DNA of 64,000 bases from Pantoea sp. Ap-967. GTDB lineage: Bacteria; Pseudomonadota; Gammaproteobacteria; Pseudomonadales; Pseudomonadaceae. A program made the position numbers and the translations under genes. Positions 17,000-25,112 of the stretch are shown here, piece after piece. The number at the start of each line of letters is the position of its first letter. Positions within the stretch are counted from its first letter, which is position 1. Where the stretch lies: NCBI RefSeq assembly GCF_011752565.1, contig NZ_VWXK01000010.1, positions 124,001 through 188,000 of the forward strand, in the 5' to 3' direction. The notes beneath the pieces were generated by a model. The model was not told the origin of the DNA. It did no database searches and worked only from the letters and a program-made list of their open reading frames with translations.

Positions 17000-17296
17000 G
17001 GCAAGGCTCCTTGGCAGGCTGCCACCGGCGATGGCCGGCGCTTTGGCCAGAAGCTAGGCAGTAATGGTTAGAAGCTACAAAGATCAAAACCTCATTTTTT
17101 AGTAACTGGAAGGCATAAATCAGTCGGTATGCGGCTTGCCGGGGGGCTTGCGGGGAACGCATGGAAAATATGAGGAAAACGCAATGCGAAGGGGCTTCCG
17201 TATGCAGGGGCTGCATGCTCTTATCTCTTGAATGCCACTTGGTGGATTTTTTAATTCCATAAGTGAATAACATTGGAATGGTTTGAGGGGTGGCCG
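17000..17296. promoter_or_regulatory. Divergent atsR / atsB promoter region
   Basis: This region is clearly A/T-richer than its surroundings, especially at 17060-17130 and 17215-17285, and must hold the promoters of atsRK (minus) and atsBC (plus). CTTAT...TCTT at 17219-17228 resembles part of the dyad in the sftP-sftR gap. A small hairpin ATGCAG-GGG-CTGCAT lies at 17202-17216. No single operator is certain. Confidence 0.5.
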
Positions 17297-18901
17297 GTGA
17301 ATGGAGTTCTGAGCAGCAATCGCGGGGGGCCGCTACGCGGCCCATTCGCGGCGCAAGGCCGCTCCTACAAAGGGGGCGTCGCATTGCTGGGGCGGGTATT
17401 GCCTTGGCTGGTACCGGTGGGGGTGGCGCTGCTGTGGGTTGTGGCGAGCCGGCTGCACTGGATGAGCGAGCAGATCCTGCCGGCGCCTTCGCTGGTGTGG
17501 CAAAGCGCACTGGAGTTTGGCTCTGGTGAGCTGTGGGGGCACCTGTGGATAAGCTTGCAGCGGCTGTTCTGGGGGCTGCTGGCAGGGGTGGCCAGCGGCT
17601 TGCTGCTGGGCACCTGGCTGGGCAGCTCGCGCAACGCGCAAACGCTGGTATTGCCCACCTTCGTGGCCCTGGCGCAGATCCCAACCCTGGCCTGGATTCC
17701 GCTGTTCATGCTGTTCTTCGGCATTGGTGAACTGCTCAAGCTGGTGGTGCTGGTGAAAGCGGTGGTCGTGCCGGTTACCCTGCATACCCTGGTGGGGGTG
17801 CGGGACGCCCAGCCGAAACTGCGCGAAGCCGCCGCCGCGCTGCGCCTGCCCCGCCACCTGCTGTTCCTGCGCCTGCTGCTGCCGGCCGCCCTGCCCGCTT
17901 TCCTCACCGGCGTGCGCCTGGCCCTGGCCACCGGCTGGACGTCACTGCTGGCCGTGGAACTGCTGGCTTCCAGCGAGGGCATCGGCTACCTGATGGTATG
18001 GGGCCGGCAACTGTTCATGCTCGACCTGGTGCTGCTGTGCATCCTGGTGATCGGCCTGGTGGGCGCGCTGCTCGAACGTGGTTTCTCAGCCGTGGAAAAA
18101 CGCCTGCTGTACTGGCCGCAACCGGCCACCGGCGAACAGCAGCGCGGGCCCCTGCCACGCAGCTGGCAAAGCCTGTTGCTGCCAGCGACGCTGGTGGCGC
18201 TGTGGCAGGCGAGCAACAGCTTTGGCTGGGTCGACCCGAATATCCTCAGCTCGCCGCTGGACGTATTGCGCACCCTGTTCAGCGGCCTGGCTGATGGCTC
18301 GCTGCCCCAAGCCATGCTGCTGAGCCTGCAACGCACCCTGGCCGGCCTGGCCCTGGGCGGCGGCGCCGGCTTGCTGGCCGGGCTGCTGCTGGGCCTTTCG
18401 CACAAGGCCGAGCGCCTGTTCGGGCCGAGCCTGTCGGCCCTGCGCCAGGTTGCCCTGTTCGCCTGGGTGCCGTTGCTTACCGCCTGGTTCGGCCTGGGCG
18501 AAGGCGCCAAGCACGTGTTCGTCGCTTTGGCGGCGTTCTTCCCGCTGCTGATCGCCACCCAGCGCGGCATTGCCGGCCTGTCGCCGCAACTGGCCGAAGC
18601 GGCCCGCACCCTGCGCCTGAACCTCTGGCAACGCCTGCGCCTGCTGGTGCTGCCGGGCGCAGCGCCAGCGATATTCGCCGGCCTGCGCCTGTCGCTGATC
18701 TATGCCTGGCTGGGCACCATCGGCGCCGAATACTTCATGCCCTCGGACGGCGGCATCGCCAGCCTGATGATCGGCGCCCAGCAGCTGTTTCGCATGGACC
18801 AGGTGATGGCCGCCATGCTCCTGATCGGCCTGGTCGGGGCCCTGCTCGGCACCGTGGGCCAACGCCTCGAATCGCGCGCCACGCGCTGGAGAACCGCATG
18901 A
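17297..18901 (+). CDS. atsB: Sulfate-ester ABC transporter, fused double permease
   Basis: This inner-membrane permease is two SsuC/NrtB-type halves fused in one chain, each with about six membrane helices. The first spans roughly 40-270 and the second 290-530, and both carry the cytoplasmic EAA-type loop (LREAAAALRLPR and LAEAARTLRLNLW) that contacts the ATPase. The GTG at 17297 has GAGGGG six bases upstream. A TTG at 17384, preceded by AAGGGGG, would give a 505-residue protein, fits the usual N-terminus (LGRVLPWLVP) and avoids translating a REP element, so the true start is uncertain. The stop overlaps the atsC start (ATGA). Function: import of sulfate esters delivered by AtsR. Confidence 0.88.
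   Translation: MNGVLSSNRGGPLRGPFAAQGRSYKGGVALLGRVLPWLVPVGVALLWVVASRLHWMSEQILPAPSLVWQSALEFGSGELWGHLWISLQRLFWGLLAGVASGLLLGTWLGSSRNAQTLVLPTFVALAQIPTLAWIPLFMLFFGIGELLKLVVLVKAVVVPVTLHTLVGVRDAQPKLREAAAALRLPRHLLFLRLLLPAALPAFLTGVRLALATGWTSLLAVELLASSEGIGYLMVWGRQLFMLDLVLLCILVIGLVGALLERGFSAVEKRLLYWPQPATGEQQRGPLPRSWQSLLLPATLVALWQASNSFGWVDPNILSSPLDVLRTLFSGLADGSLPQAMLLSLQRTLAGLALGGGAGLLAGLLLGLSHKAERLFGPSLSALRQVALFAWVPLLTAWFGLGEGAKHVFVALAAFFPLLIATQRGIAGLSPQLAEAARTLRLNLWQRLRLLVLPGAAPAIFAGLRLSLIYAWLGTIGAEYFMPSDGGIASLMIGAQQLFRMDQVMAAMLLIGLVGALLGTVGQRLESRATRWRTA
17318..17372. repeat. Diverged REP element at the 5' end of atsB
   Basis: GGCCGCTACGCGGCCCATTCGCGGCGCAAGGCCGCTCCTACA carries the REP core with an extra GGCCGC-N2-GCGGCC hairpin. 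It falls inside the atsB frame if the GTG at 17297 is used, and just before the alternative TTG at 17384. REP elements are normally outside genes, so it bears on start choice. Confidence 0.65.
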
Positions 18902-19761
18902 ATGCCTTCAATACCTCGCACCTGCTCGCCGCCAACCAGGCCGACACCACCCCTGCGCTGGTGACCTTCGAAGGGGTCGGCAAGGTGTTTAGCGTCGATG
19001 GCCAGCCGCTGGAGGCCATCCGCAACTTCAACCTGTCGATCAACGAAGGCGAGTTCATCGCCATCGTCGGCGCCTCGGGGTGTGGCAAGTCCACCCTGCT
19101 GCGCCTGCTGGTGGGGCTGGACACCGACTACAGCGGCAGCATCCGTGTCGACGGCCAGGCGGTCAGTGGCATTGGCGGTGAACGCGGCATCGTGTTCCAG
19201 GAGCACCGGCTGTTTCCCTGGCTGACGGTGGAGCAGAACATTGCCCTGGGCCTGGTCAATGAACACCTGACCCAGGGCGAACGCGCCCGCCGCGTGCATG
19301 AGTTCGTGCAACTGGTGGGGCTGGTGGGGTTCGAGTCGGCCTACCCGCACCAACTGTCTGGCGGCATGGCCCAGCGTGTGGCGATTGCCCGTGGGCTGGT
19401 GGCCAGCCCCCGCATTCTGTTGCTCGACGAACCCTTCGGCGCGCTGGATGCGCTAACCCGCCAGCAACTGCAGGACGAGCTGCTGGCCATTCGCGAGCGG
19501 GCGGGCATTACCACGTTGCTGGTGACCCACGATGCCGAGGAGGCGACGTACCTGGCAGACCGGGTGGTGGTGCTGGAGCCGCGCCCCGGGCGGATCAAGT
19601 CGGTGGTGGAAATCGACCTGCCGCACCCGCGCCTGCGTACCGGGGTAGCCTTGCATGGGCTGCGCGAGAAGGTGCTGCATCAGATTACCGGCGATGGCGG
19701 TTACCTGCCGCCACCGGCACGGCGGGTCGAGGGCTTGAGGCCAGAGTTGATTGCCCTGTAG
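18898..19761 (+). CDS. atsC: Sulfate-ester ABC transporter ATP-binding protein
   Basis: This 287-residue ATPase of the SsuB/TauB type drives the AtsB permease. The Walker A motif GASGCGKST is at 58-66. The Q-loop is in [12 protein letters not shown], the ABC signature [15 protein letters not shown] follows, and Walker B is [12 protein letters not shown]. The start overlaps the atsB stop by four bases (ATGA), so the two are translationally coupled. A REP copy begins right at its stop codon. Confidence 0.93.
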   Translation: MNAFNTSHLLAANQADTTPALVTFEGVGKVFSVDGQPLEAIRNFNLSINEGEFIAIVGASGCGKSTLLRLLVGLDTDYSGSIRVDGQAVSGIGGERGIVFQEHRLFPWLTVEQNIALGLVNEHLTQGERARRVHEFVQLVGLVGFESAYPHQLSGGMAQRVAIARGLVASPRILLLDEPFGALDALTRQQLQDELLAIRERAGITTLLVTHDAEEATYLADRVVVLEPRPGRIKSVVEIDLPHPRLRTGVALHGLREKVLHQITGDGGYLPPPARRVEGLRPELIAL

Positions 19762-19782
19762 GAGCGGGCTTGCCCCGCGCAG
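19757..19782. repeat. Single REP element after atsC
   Basis: TGTAGGAGCGGGCTTGCCCCGC is one REP copy that overlaps the atsC stop codon. A GC-rich tail follows. No inverted partner is seen before the tRNA gene. Confidence 0.75.
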
Positions 19783-19868
19783 GCGGCGGTATCGGCTGGC
19801 ATGGAAAAACAGCCACATATCAAGGCGATGGACGCCACCAACTGAGATCGGTATGATGCCACCGCGTT

Positions 19869-19945
19869 GCACTCGTAGCTCAGCTGGATAGAGTACTGCC
19901 CTCCGAAGGCAGGGGTCGTGGGTTCGAATCCCGCCGAGTGCGCCA
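19869..19945 (+). tRNA. tRNA-Arg (anticodon CCG)
   Basis: This 77-base cloverleaf includes an encoded CCA. The acceptor GCACTCG pairs with CGAGTGC. The D arm is GCTC-AGCTGGATAGA-GTAC, the anticodon stem CTGCC/GGCAG encloses the loop CTCCGAA (anticodon CCG), and the T arm contains GGTTCGAATCC. A terminator follows 7 bases later. Confidence 0.97.
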
Positions 19946-19952
19946 TACCTCC

Positions 19953-19976
19953 AAAGCCCGCCTTGTGCGGGCTTTG
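19953..19976 (+). terminator. Terminator of tRNA-Arg
   Basis: AAAGCCCGC-CTTGT-GCGGGCTTT is a perfect hairpin followed by GTCGTTTTGG. It sits directly after the tRNA. Confidence 0.85.
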
Positions 19977-20082
19977 TCGTTTTGGTCATTTGTGCGACAT
20001 GTCGCGTTCGGCACCCTCCCGTGCCAGGGCCAATGGTGTTAGCGTGAACCCTTCATTTGCCTGCGAAGGAACGCGCCACGCC

Positions 20083-21813
20083 ATGCCATTGCACAAACTC
20101 ACCGCCGCCACGCTTCTGCTGGCCAGCATCGGCCTGTTCACCCAGCCCGCCCAGGCCAACCTCACGCAACAGCAGTCGGCGGCCATCGTCAAAGCGTTCG
20201 ACGGCAGCGACCCGGCCGACTTCAAGCAGTTTCTCGGCAAGCTCAAAGCCAGCGAGCAAGCCAAGGCCGGCAACCTCGGCGCCACCCTGGACGCCTACCT
20301 CGCCGGCAAGGCGCTGAGCCCCGAGCAGCAGAACGAGGTCTACCGCCTGCTGGGCCTGTACACCCGCATCAAGTACGCCAAGGCCGCCACCGACAACCTG
20401 CGCGAGCTGGTAGCCATTCCGACCTTCGCCGTCGACGGCGTGCCGCAGCACGAAAACCCCGAATTCCTCAAGATCGCCGGCAAGATCAAGGCCCTGGCCG
20501 ACAGCTTTGGCCTGGCATTTCGCAACATCGACAACCGCGTGTACGAGATCTCGCTCGGTGAAGGCAAGGAAGTGGTCGGCATCCATGCCCACGCCGACGT
20601 GGTGCCGGTGAACCCCGCCAACTGGAAACTGGCCGATGGCACCCAACTCGACCCGTTCAAGGTCACCCTGGTGGGCGACCGCATGTACGGCCGCGGAACC
20701 GAAGACGACAAGAACGGCATCATCGTGGCGCTGTATGCACTGAAAGTGGCCAAGGACGAAAACCTGCCGCTGGCCCGGCAGTTCAAGCTGCTGATCGACA
20801 CCACCGAGGAAACCAGCGGCGACGCCATCCCGTATTACTTCGAACGCAACCCTACCCCCGACTACAACCTCGCCCTGGACGGCGGCTACCCGGTGGTGAT
20901 CGCCGAAAAAGGCTACGGCACGGTGATGGCCAGCTTCAGCAAGCGCCCGGCCAGCGGCAAAGGCGCTGAAATCGTCAACCTCACGGGCGGGCTTGCCACC
21001 AACCAGATCCCCACCACCTCGGTGGCGACCTTGCTGGCCGACGACCCAGCGGCATTGGCCAAGCGCCTGGAAGCGGCCGGCGCCGACTACGTCAAGCGCA
21101 ACGGCAACGACTTCCGCATCGACGCCAAGGTGCAGGGCAAGCAGGTACTGCTGACCGTAACCGGCATATCGGCCCACTCTTCCGAGCCGCAGTCGGGCGT
21201 CAACCCGGTGGCGCGCATGCTCGGTTTCCTCGACGGCCTGGGCCCGCAGGTGCCGCTCAAGCGCAACCAGTTCACCGATGCCGCCCGCTATGCCAGCGCA
21301 AACTGGGGGCTGGATTACTTGGGCAAGCAGCTGGGCATCGGTTTCCAAGACAGCTTCATGGGCCCGTTGACCACCTCGCTGACGTTCGTGGGCGTGGATG
21401 ACAAAGGCCTGAAACTGGCGGTCAACCTGCGCATTCCCAAGGGCAAGCCGCTCGCCACGCTCAAGGACCAGCTGGCCGAAAAACTCGGCAACTGGGCCCG
21501 CCAGAGCCACACGTCGGTAGCGTTCGACTACAGCCTGGACGAACCGATGTACCGCAACCCCGAGGGCGAGTGGGTCAAGGCCCTGCTCGACGTGGCGAGC
21601 GAGAACCTGGGCATGAAGCACGAATTCGGCACATCGGCCGGCGCCACCTCGGTGCATGACCTGCCCAACGGCGTGCAGTTCGGCCTGGCCATGCCGGACG
21701 TGAAATACACCGGGCACAACGACAACGAGTTCAAGACCGTGGAGCAGTTCATGCTCGACTTGCAGGTGGTGAGCGAGATGGTGGCGCGGATTGGGCAGAT
21801 GCCCAAGCTTTGA
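20083..21813 (+). CDS. Exported M20-family metallopeptidase (dipeptidase)
   Basis: This 576-residue protein belongs to the M20 dizinc peptidase family (dipeptidase/PepV-like). Residues 1-24 are a signal peptide ending QPAQA, so it is probably periplasmic. Metal-binding and catalytic signatures are GIHAHADVVPVN, the bridging Asp in YGRGTEDDKNG, and the general base Glu in DTTEETSGD; the lid domain contains SAHSSEPQSGVNP and the C-terminal ligand His is in TGHNDNEF. The start at MPLHKLTAAT was chosen because it begins the signal peptide; AAGGA lies 13 bases before. The substrate cannot be told from the sequence. Confidence 0.88.
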   Translation: MPLHKLTAATLLLASIGLFTQPAQANLTQQQSAAIVKAFDGSDPADFKQFLGKLKASEQAKAGNLGATLDAYLAGKALSPEQQNEVYRLLGLYTRIKYAKAATDNLRELVAIPTFAVDGVPQHENPEFLKIAGKIKALADSFGLAFRNIDNRVYEISLGEGKEVVGIHAHADVVPVNPANWKLADGTQLDPFKVTLVGDRMYGRGTEDDKNGIIVALYALKVAKDENLPLARQFKLLIDTTEETSGDAIPYYFERNPTPDYNLALDGGYPVVIAEKGYGTVMASFSKRPASGKGAEIVNLTGGLATNQIPTTSVATLLADDPAALAKRLEAAGADYVKRNGNDFRIDAKVQGKQVLLTVTGISAHSSEPQSGVNPVARMLGFLDGLGPQVPLKRNQFTDAARYASANWGLDYLGKQLGIGFQDSFMGPLTTSLTFVGVDDKGLKLAVNLRIPKGKPLATLKDQLAEKLGNWARQSHTSVAFDYSLDEPMYRNPEGEWVKALLDVASENLGMKHEFGTSAGATSVHDLPNGVQFGLAMPDVKYTGHNDNEFKTVEQFMLDLQVVSEMVARIGQMPKL

Positions 21814-21825
21814 TCGACACACGAT

Positions 21826-21914
21826 CCTGTAGGAGCGGGCTTGCCCCGCGAAGCAAACGACGCGGGGCATGGCACCGGCTGCGCCGGTGTTCGCGGGACA
21901 AGCCCGCTCCTACA
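21826..21914. repeat. REP element pair (inverted)
   Basis: CTGTAGGAGCGGGCTTGCCCCGCGAA and GTTCGCGGGACAAGCCCGCTCCTACAG face each other. The spacer also carries a small GGCACCGGCTGCGCCGGTG hairpin. The pair lies at the 3' end of the M20 peptidase gene. Confidence 0.88.
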
Positions 21915-22032
21915 GAACGTCCATGACGTTTTTCAATCGACTCGATGCCGTTTCCTGCATTGCCGTGCAGGCCTGCGTGCCGGATGCTTTATTTACGTTA
22001 AGCGTTCGTCTTTTCCACCCGCAGAGGCTCGT

Positions 22033-22470
22033 ATGAAGACCGTCGAACAAATCCTCAAGACCAAGTCCCAGCACCAGACCGTGTACACCATCGGCCCGGA
22101 TGACTCGGTGCTCGACGCCCTGAAAGTGCTGGCGGAAAAAAACGTGGGTGCGTTGCCGGTGGTCCAGGGCAACCAGGTGGTGGGCATCGTCAGTGAGCGC
22201 GACTATGCGCGCAAGCTGGTACTCAAGGGCCGCTCTTCGGCGGCAACGCCGGTGCGCGAGATCATGAGCGCGCCGGTGGTGACGGTGGAGCCGAAGCAGA
22301 AGCTCGATTTCTGCATGAACCTGATGACCGACCGCCACCTGCGCCACCTGCCGGTGGTCGACAACGGCCAGCTGCTCGGCCTGCTGTCGATCGGCGACCT
22401 GGTCAAGGAAACCATCGCCGAACAGGCCAGCCTGATCCAGCAGATGGAGCAGTACATTCGCGGCGAATGA
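22033..22470 (+). CDS. Tandem CBS-domain protein
   Basis: This is a 145-residue stand-alone protein made of two CBS domains (about 8-65 and 75-132) that together form one Bateman module for binding adenine nucleotides. Typical motifs are GALPVVQGNQVVGIVSERDYARK and LRHLPVVDNGQLLGLLSIGD. A short C-terminal helix follows. The start ATG at 22033 has AGAGG upstream. It is a single gene; the target is unknown. Confidence 0.92.
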   Translation: MKTVEQILKTKSQHQTVYTIGPDDSVLDALKVLAEKNVGALPVVQGNQVVGIVSERDYARKLVLKGRSSAATPVREIMSAPVVTVEPKQKLDFCMNLMTDRHLRHLPVVDNGQLLGLLSIGDLVKETIAEQASLIQQMEQYIRGE

Positions 22471-22477
22471 CCGCGCC

Positions 22478-23116
22478 TCAGTGGTAGGCGCGCTCCAGCT
22501 CGTCCAGCTGATGGTCGAAGCTGCGCAGGCGCGCCGACCAGGTGTACACCAGCACTTCCAGGTCACGGTTGAGCACGGCGGTGTTGCCCTGGCCGCTGCT
22601 CGACGGCTCGCACAGGTCCAACTGATAACGCTCGCGGGCCATTGCCGTGGCCACGCTGGAGAGGTCGCGGGCGTTGGCCAGCCAGTGGTGATGGTGGTCG
22701 TGGATTTCCCGGTCCAGTGCCCGGCACTGGTGCTTGAGCGCATCCAGGCTTTGCTCCAGCGGGGTGCCCTTGAGTTCGCCCATCACTTCTTCGAAGGTAC
22801 GCCCGGAGTGCCAGTAGCTGCCCCAGAAGTAGCGGTCGAACACCGTCTCGACGCGGCGCAGCGCAACCTTGGTGTTCCAGATGGTGAGCAACGTTCGCCC
22901 CTGGATCACCTCGCGCTTGTTCAGGTGCAACTGCTGCCAGGCGATCCAGGTCAGCCCCAGCAACGCGACCGCCGCGGTCACCGCGGCAGCGGCGTAGAGG
23001 AACTGCACCGCCTGGTTCATCTGCTGGGTGTGGCGGATGCCGTAGAAGTAACCGGCCGTCAGGGTGCCCAGGACTGTCACGGAGCACCAGAAACCTGGTG
23101 CGTAGGGATCTTTCAT
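22478..23116 (-). CDS. Conserved membrane protein of unknown function
   Basis: I do not recognise this 212-residue protein. Two hydrophobic stretches near the N-terminus (about 8-28 and 38-60) predict two membrane helices with a short loop. The remaining 150 residues are soluble and mostly helical, with a His-rich run IHDHHHHWLAN near 138-148 and conserved-looking Trp/Tyr residues (FDRYFWGSYWHSG). AAGGGGAT lies upstream of the start. It converges with the CBS gene with a 7-base gap. Confidence 0.75.
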   Translation of the reverse strand: MKDPYAPGFWCSVTVLGTLTAGYFYGIRHTQQMNQAVQFLYAAAAVTAAVALLGLTWIAWQQLHLNKREVIQGRTLLTIWNTKVALRRVETVFDRYFWGSYWHSGRTFEEVMGELKGTPLEQSLDALKHQCRALDREIHDHHHHWLANARDLSSVATAMARERYQLDLCEPSSSGQGNTAVLNRDLEVLVYTWSARLRSFDHQLDELERAYH

Positions 23117-23185
23117 CACGCTATCCCCTTATTGTTTTCCTGAGCATAGCAACGGCCAATCACTCGTCAGGTGCCGCTGGGCACT

Positions 23186-23428
23186 TTATTTTCGGGGGCG
23201 GCGCAAGGCCTCGTTGAGTTGATCGAAAGGCACCGCCCAATCGGCATCTTCAATGATGCTGTCCTTGAGAAAGGCGCGCTGGGGCTCGCTCCAGAACGGC
23301 GCATCCACCAGCTTGATCTCATTCTTGAGCGGCGAGTGGCTGGCAATGAACTGGTCGATGCTCACGGCATCGTCGGGCAAGCCCAGTTGCTTGAACAGTT
23401 CGGCAAAGGGATGGATCGGCGCTTCCAT
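23186..23428 (-). CDS. DUF2789 family protein
   Basis: This small 80-residue protein begins MEAPIHPFAELFKQLGLP and is predicted helical. It matches the DUF2789 family of short proteobacterial proteins of unknown role. The start is fixed by a strong AGGAGG site 6 bases upstream, rather than a longer frame. It lies 62 bases downstream of the YbaK-like gene on the same strand. Confidence 0.85.
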   Translation of the reverse strand: MEAPIHPFAELFKQLGLPDDAVSIDQFIASHSPLKNEIKLVDAPFWSEPQRAFLKDSIIEDADWAVPFDQLNEALRRPRK

Positions 23429-23489
23429 GTTTCCTCCTGTGTGCCGGGCAGGCCATCGACGATGCCCGCCCGGCGTTGGTTGGAGCACA

Positions 23490-23948
23490 TCAGCACAGCT
23501 CGCGCACTTCGGCGTGCGGCACCAGCTTGAGATATTGCTCCATGCTCATGTGAATCAGGTGATCGTGGTCACCTGCCTCCAGGTAGACATCGCCCTGGCG
23601 GGTAAGACTCGAATCGAGCAGCATCCTGATCTGGTAGGCATCACCCATTGCCGGAATGGCCCCACGCTCGCAATCGCCGAACAGCATCGGCAAGGCGCTT
23701 TCGCGGGTGAGCTGCCAGGCGCCGGACATGCGCACCTTGCTCATGTCCATGTGGCGGTTGGCCGGTAGCACGGCCATCAGGTAATTGCCGTGACGGTCGT
23801 CGAGCATGACCGACTTGGCAACCCGCTCGGCAGGTACACCGGCCGTGCGCGCCGACTCAAGGCTGGTGGCCGAGTGTGGATGGGGAATGATGTCGTAATC
23901 GCAGTTGGCCTGGTCCAGGCGCCGCTGCAGGGTTTTGGCCATACGCAT
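23490..23948 (-). CDS. YbaK/EbsC (aminoacyl-tRNA deacylase-like) protein
   Basis: This 152-residue protein has the YbaK/ProX fold used for trans-editing of mischarged tRNA. Segments supporting this are AKSVMLDDRHGNYLMAVLPANR, with the conserved Lys near residue 45, and FGDCERGAIPAMGDAY, which resembles the GxxPP region but lacks the double Pro. It is upstream of the DUF2789 gene. The exact tRNA or amino acid is not predictable. Confidence 0.85.
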   Translation of the reverse strand: MRMAKTLQRRLDQANCDYDIIPHPHSATSLESARTAGVPAERVAKSVMLDDRHGNYLMAVLPANRHMDMSKVRMSGAWQLTRESALPMLFGDCERGAIPAMGDAYQIRMLLDSSLTRQGDVYLEAGDHDHLIHMSMEQYLKLVPHAEVRELC

Positions 23949-24127
23949 GTTGCACCTCCGCTATTGCCCCCCAACACCCTATTTTAGGCCTTGGGCGGCT
24001 GGGCATGGCCAAACTTCGATGGCAGGGCCTCTTGAGGTGACGACAGGTGAACTGGGGGAACGGGGTTTGGGCCTTCGCCGGGCAAGTGTGCTTGCACCTG
24101 CCCAGCGAACGGCCTGGCGGCAGGCTG

Positions 24128-24760
24128 TCAGATCGGCGCCCGGCGCAGGGTGGCAAGGAAGGTGGCGGCGCCGATGAACAGCCCGGCGAATGTGCGGTTC
24201 AGGCGTTTCTGCTGCTTGGGCGTGCGCAGCAGGCGCAGCACCCGCGACGCAAGGCCGGTATAGCCCGCCATCACCACCATGTCGACGCTGATCATGGTCA
24301 CGGTAATGGCAATGTACTGCGGCAGCAGGGGTGCGTGCGGGTTGAGGAACTGCGGCAGCACCGCGAGCATGAACACCAGCGCCTTAGGGTTGCTGACGTT
24401 GACCAGGAAGCCACGGAACACCAGGCTCAGCGGCTTGCCGATCGGGCGCACGCCAGACTCGTCGGCCATTTCCATCGGCAGCGCACGCCATTGCTTGTAG
24501 GCCAGGTAAACGAGATAAGCGACGCCAAACCACTTGATGACCTGGAAGGCGGTGGCGGACGCCGCCAGAATGGCGCCGACGCCGGCAGCAATAATGGCGA
24601 TCTGCACGATCAGGCCTAGTTGCAGGCCCAGGGCATTCCAATAGCCACGCCAGAAACCGTACTGCAGCCCGCTGGACATCGAGGCAATCGCCCCGGCACC
24701 CGGCGACAGGCTGATTACCCAGCACGCGGCAAAGAAGCCCAACCACACTTCCATCGACAT
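24128..24760 (-). CDS. LysE/RhtB family amino-acid exporter
   Basis: This 210-residue inner-membrane protein has about six hydrophobic helices and the RhtB/LysE signatures SPGAGAIASMSSGLQYGF near the N-terminus and FLVNVSNPKALVFMLAVLPQF in the middle. Such proteins export amino acids or derivatives. The ATG at 24760 has GAGG six bases upstream. It is a single gene with no divergent regulator next to it. Confidence 0.88.
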   Translation of the reverse strand: MSMEVWLGFFAACWVISLSPGAGAIASMSSGLQYGFWRGYWNALGLQLGLIVQIAIIAAGVGAILAASATAFQVIKWFGVAYLVYLAYKQWRALPMEMADESGVRPIGKPLSLVFRGFLVNVSNPKALVFMLAVLPQFLNPHAPLLPQYIAITVTMISVDMVVMAGYTGLASRVLRLLRTPKQQKRLNRTFAGLFIGAATFLATLRRAPI

Positions 24761-24844
24761 CACACACCTCGCTCAACAATTGTTGCAAAACGTTAAGCTA
24801 AAGGGTTGGCGAAAAAATAACCAGCGAATTTTTCCAGTACCGCC

Positions 24845-25080
24845 CTCTTCGCGGGGCAAGCCCGCTCCTACAGGGTTTGCGGCGCGGCTGCTGGCACTGT
24901 TCCCTGCGCGACAGCGCAGCCCGTGGGGGCTGGGTGATCTCCTACAGGGTTTGCGCCGGCCTGGTAGGAGCGAGCGCAGCTCGCGATGGGGCGCGCAGCG
25001 GCCCCGGGTTTTCAGCCTCGCGGCACATGATGCCGGGGCTGCTTTGCAGCCTATCGCGAGCTGCGCTCGCTCCTACCACG
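24845..25080. repeat. Cluster of three REP elements
   Basis: REP copies lie at 24845-24873 (CTCTTCGCGGGGCAAGCCCGC...), 24961-24990 (GGTAGGAGCGAGCGCAGCTCGC...) and 25051-25080 (the inverse of the second). They fill most of the 352-base gap between the RhtB and ABC-F genes. The last two form an inverted pair around a 60-base spacer. Confidence 0.85.
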
Positions 25081-25112
25081 TTCAGCGTCGGCGGGTGTGA
25101 ACCATCAAAGGC

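Noticed and set aside
19869..19945. tRNA-Arg as the attachment site of a genomic island carrying the sulfate-ester genes
   Set aside because: Islands normally lie on the 3' side of the tRNA, where here an ordinary M20 peptidase gene follows. I found no repeat of the tRNA end and no integrase gene nearby.
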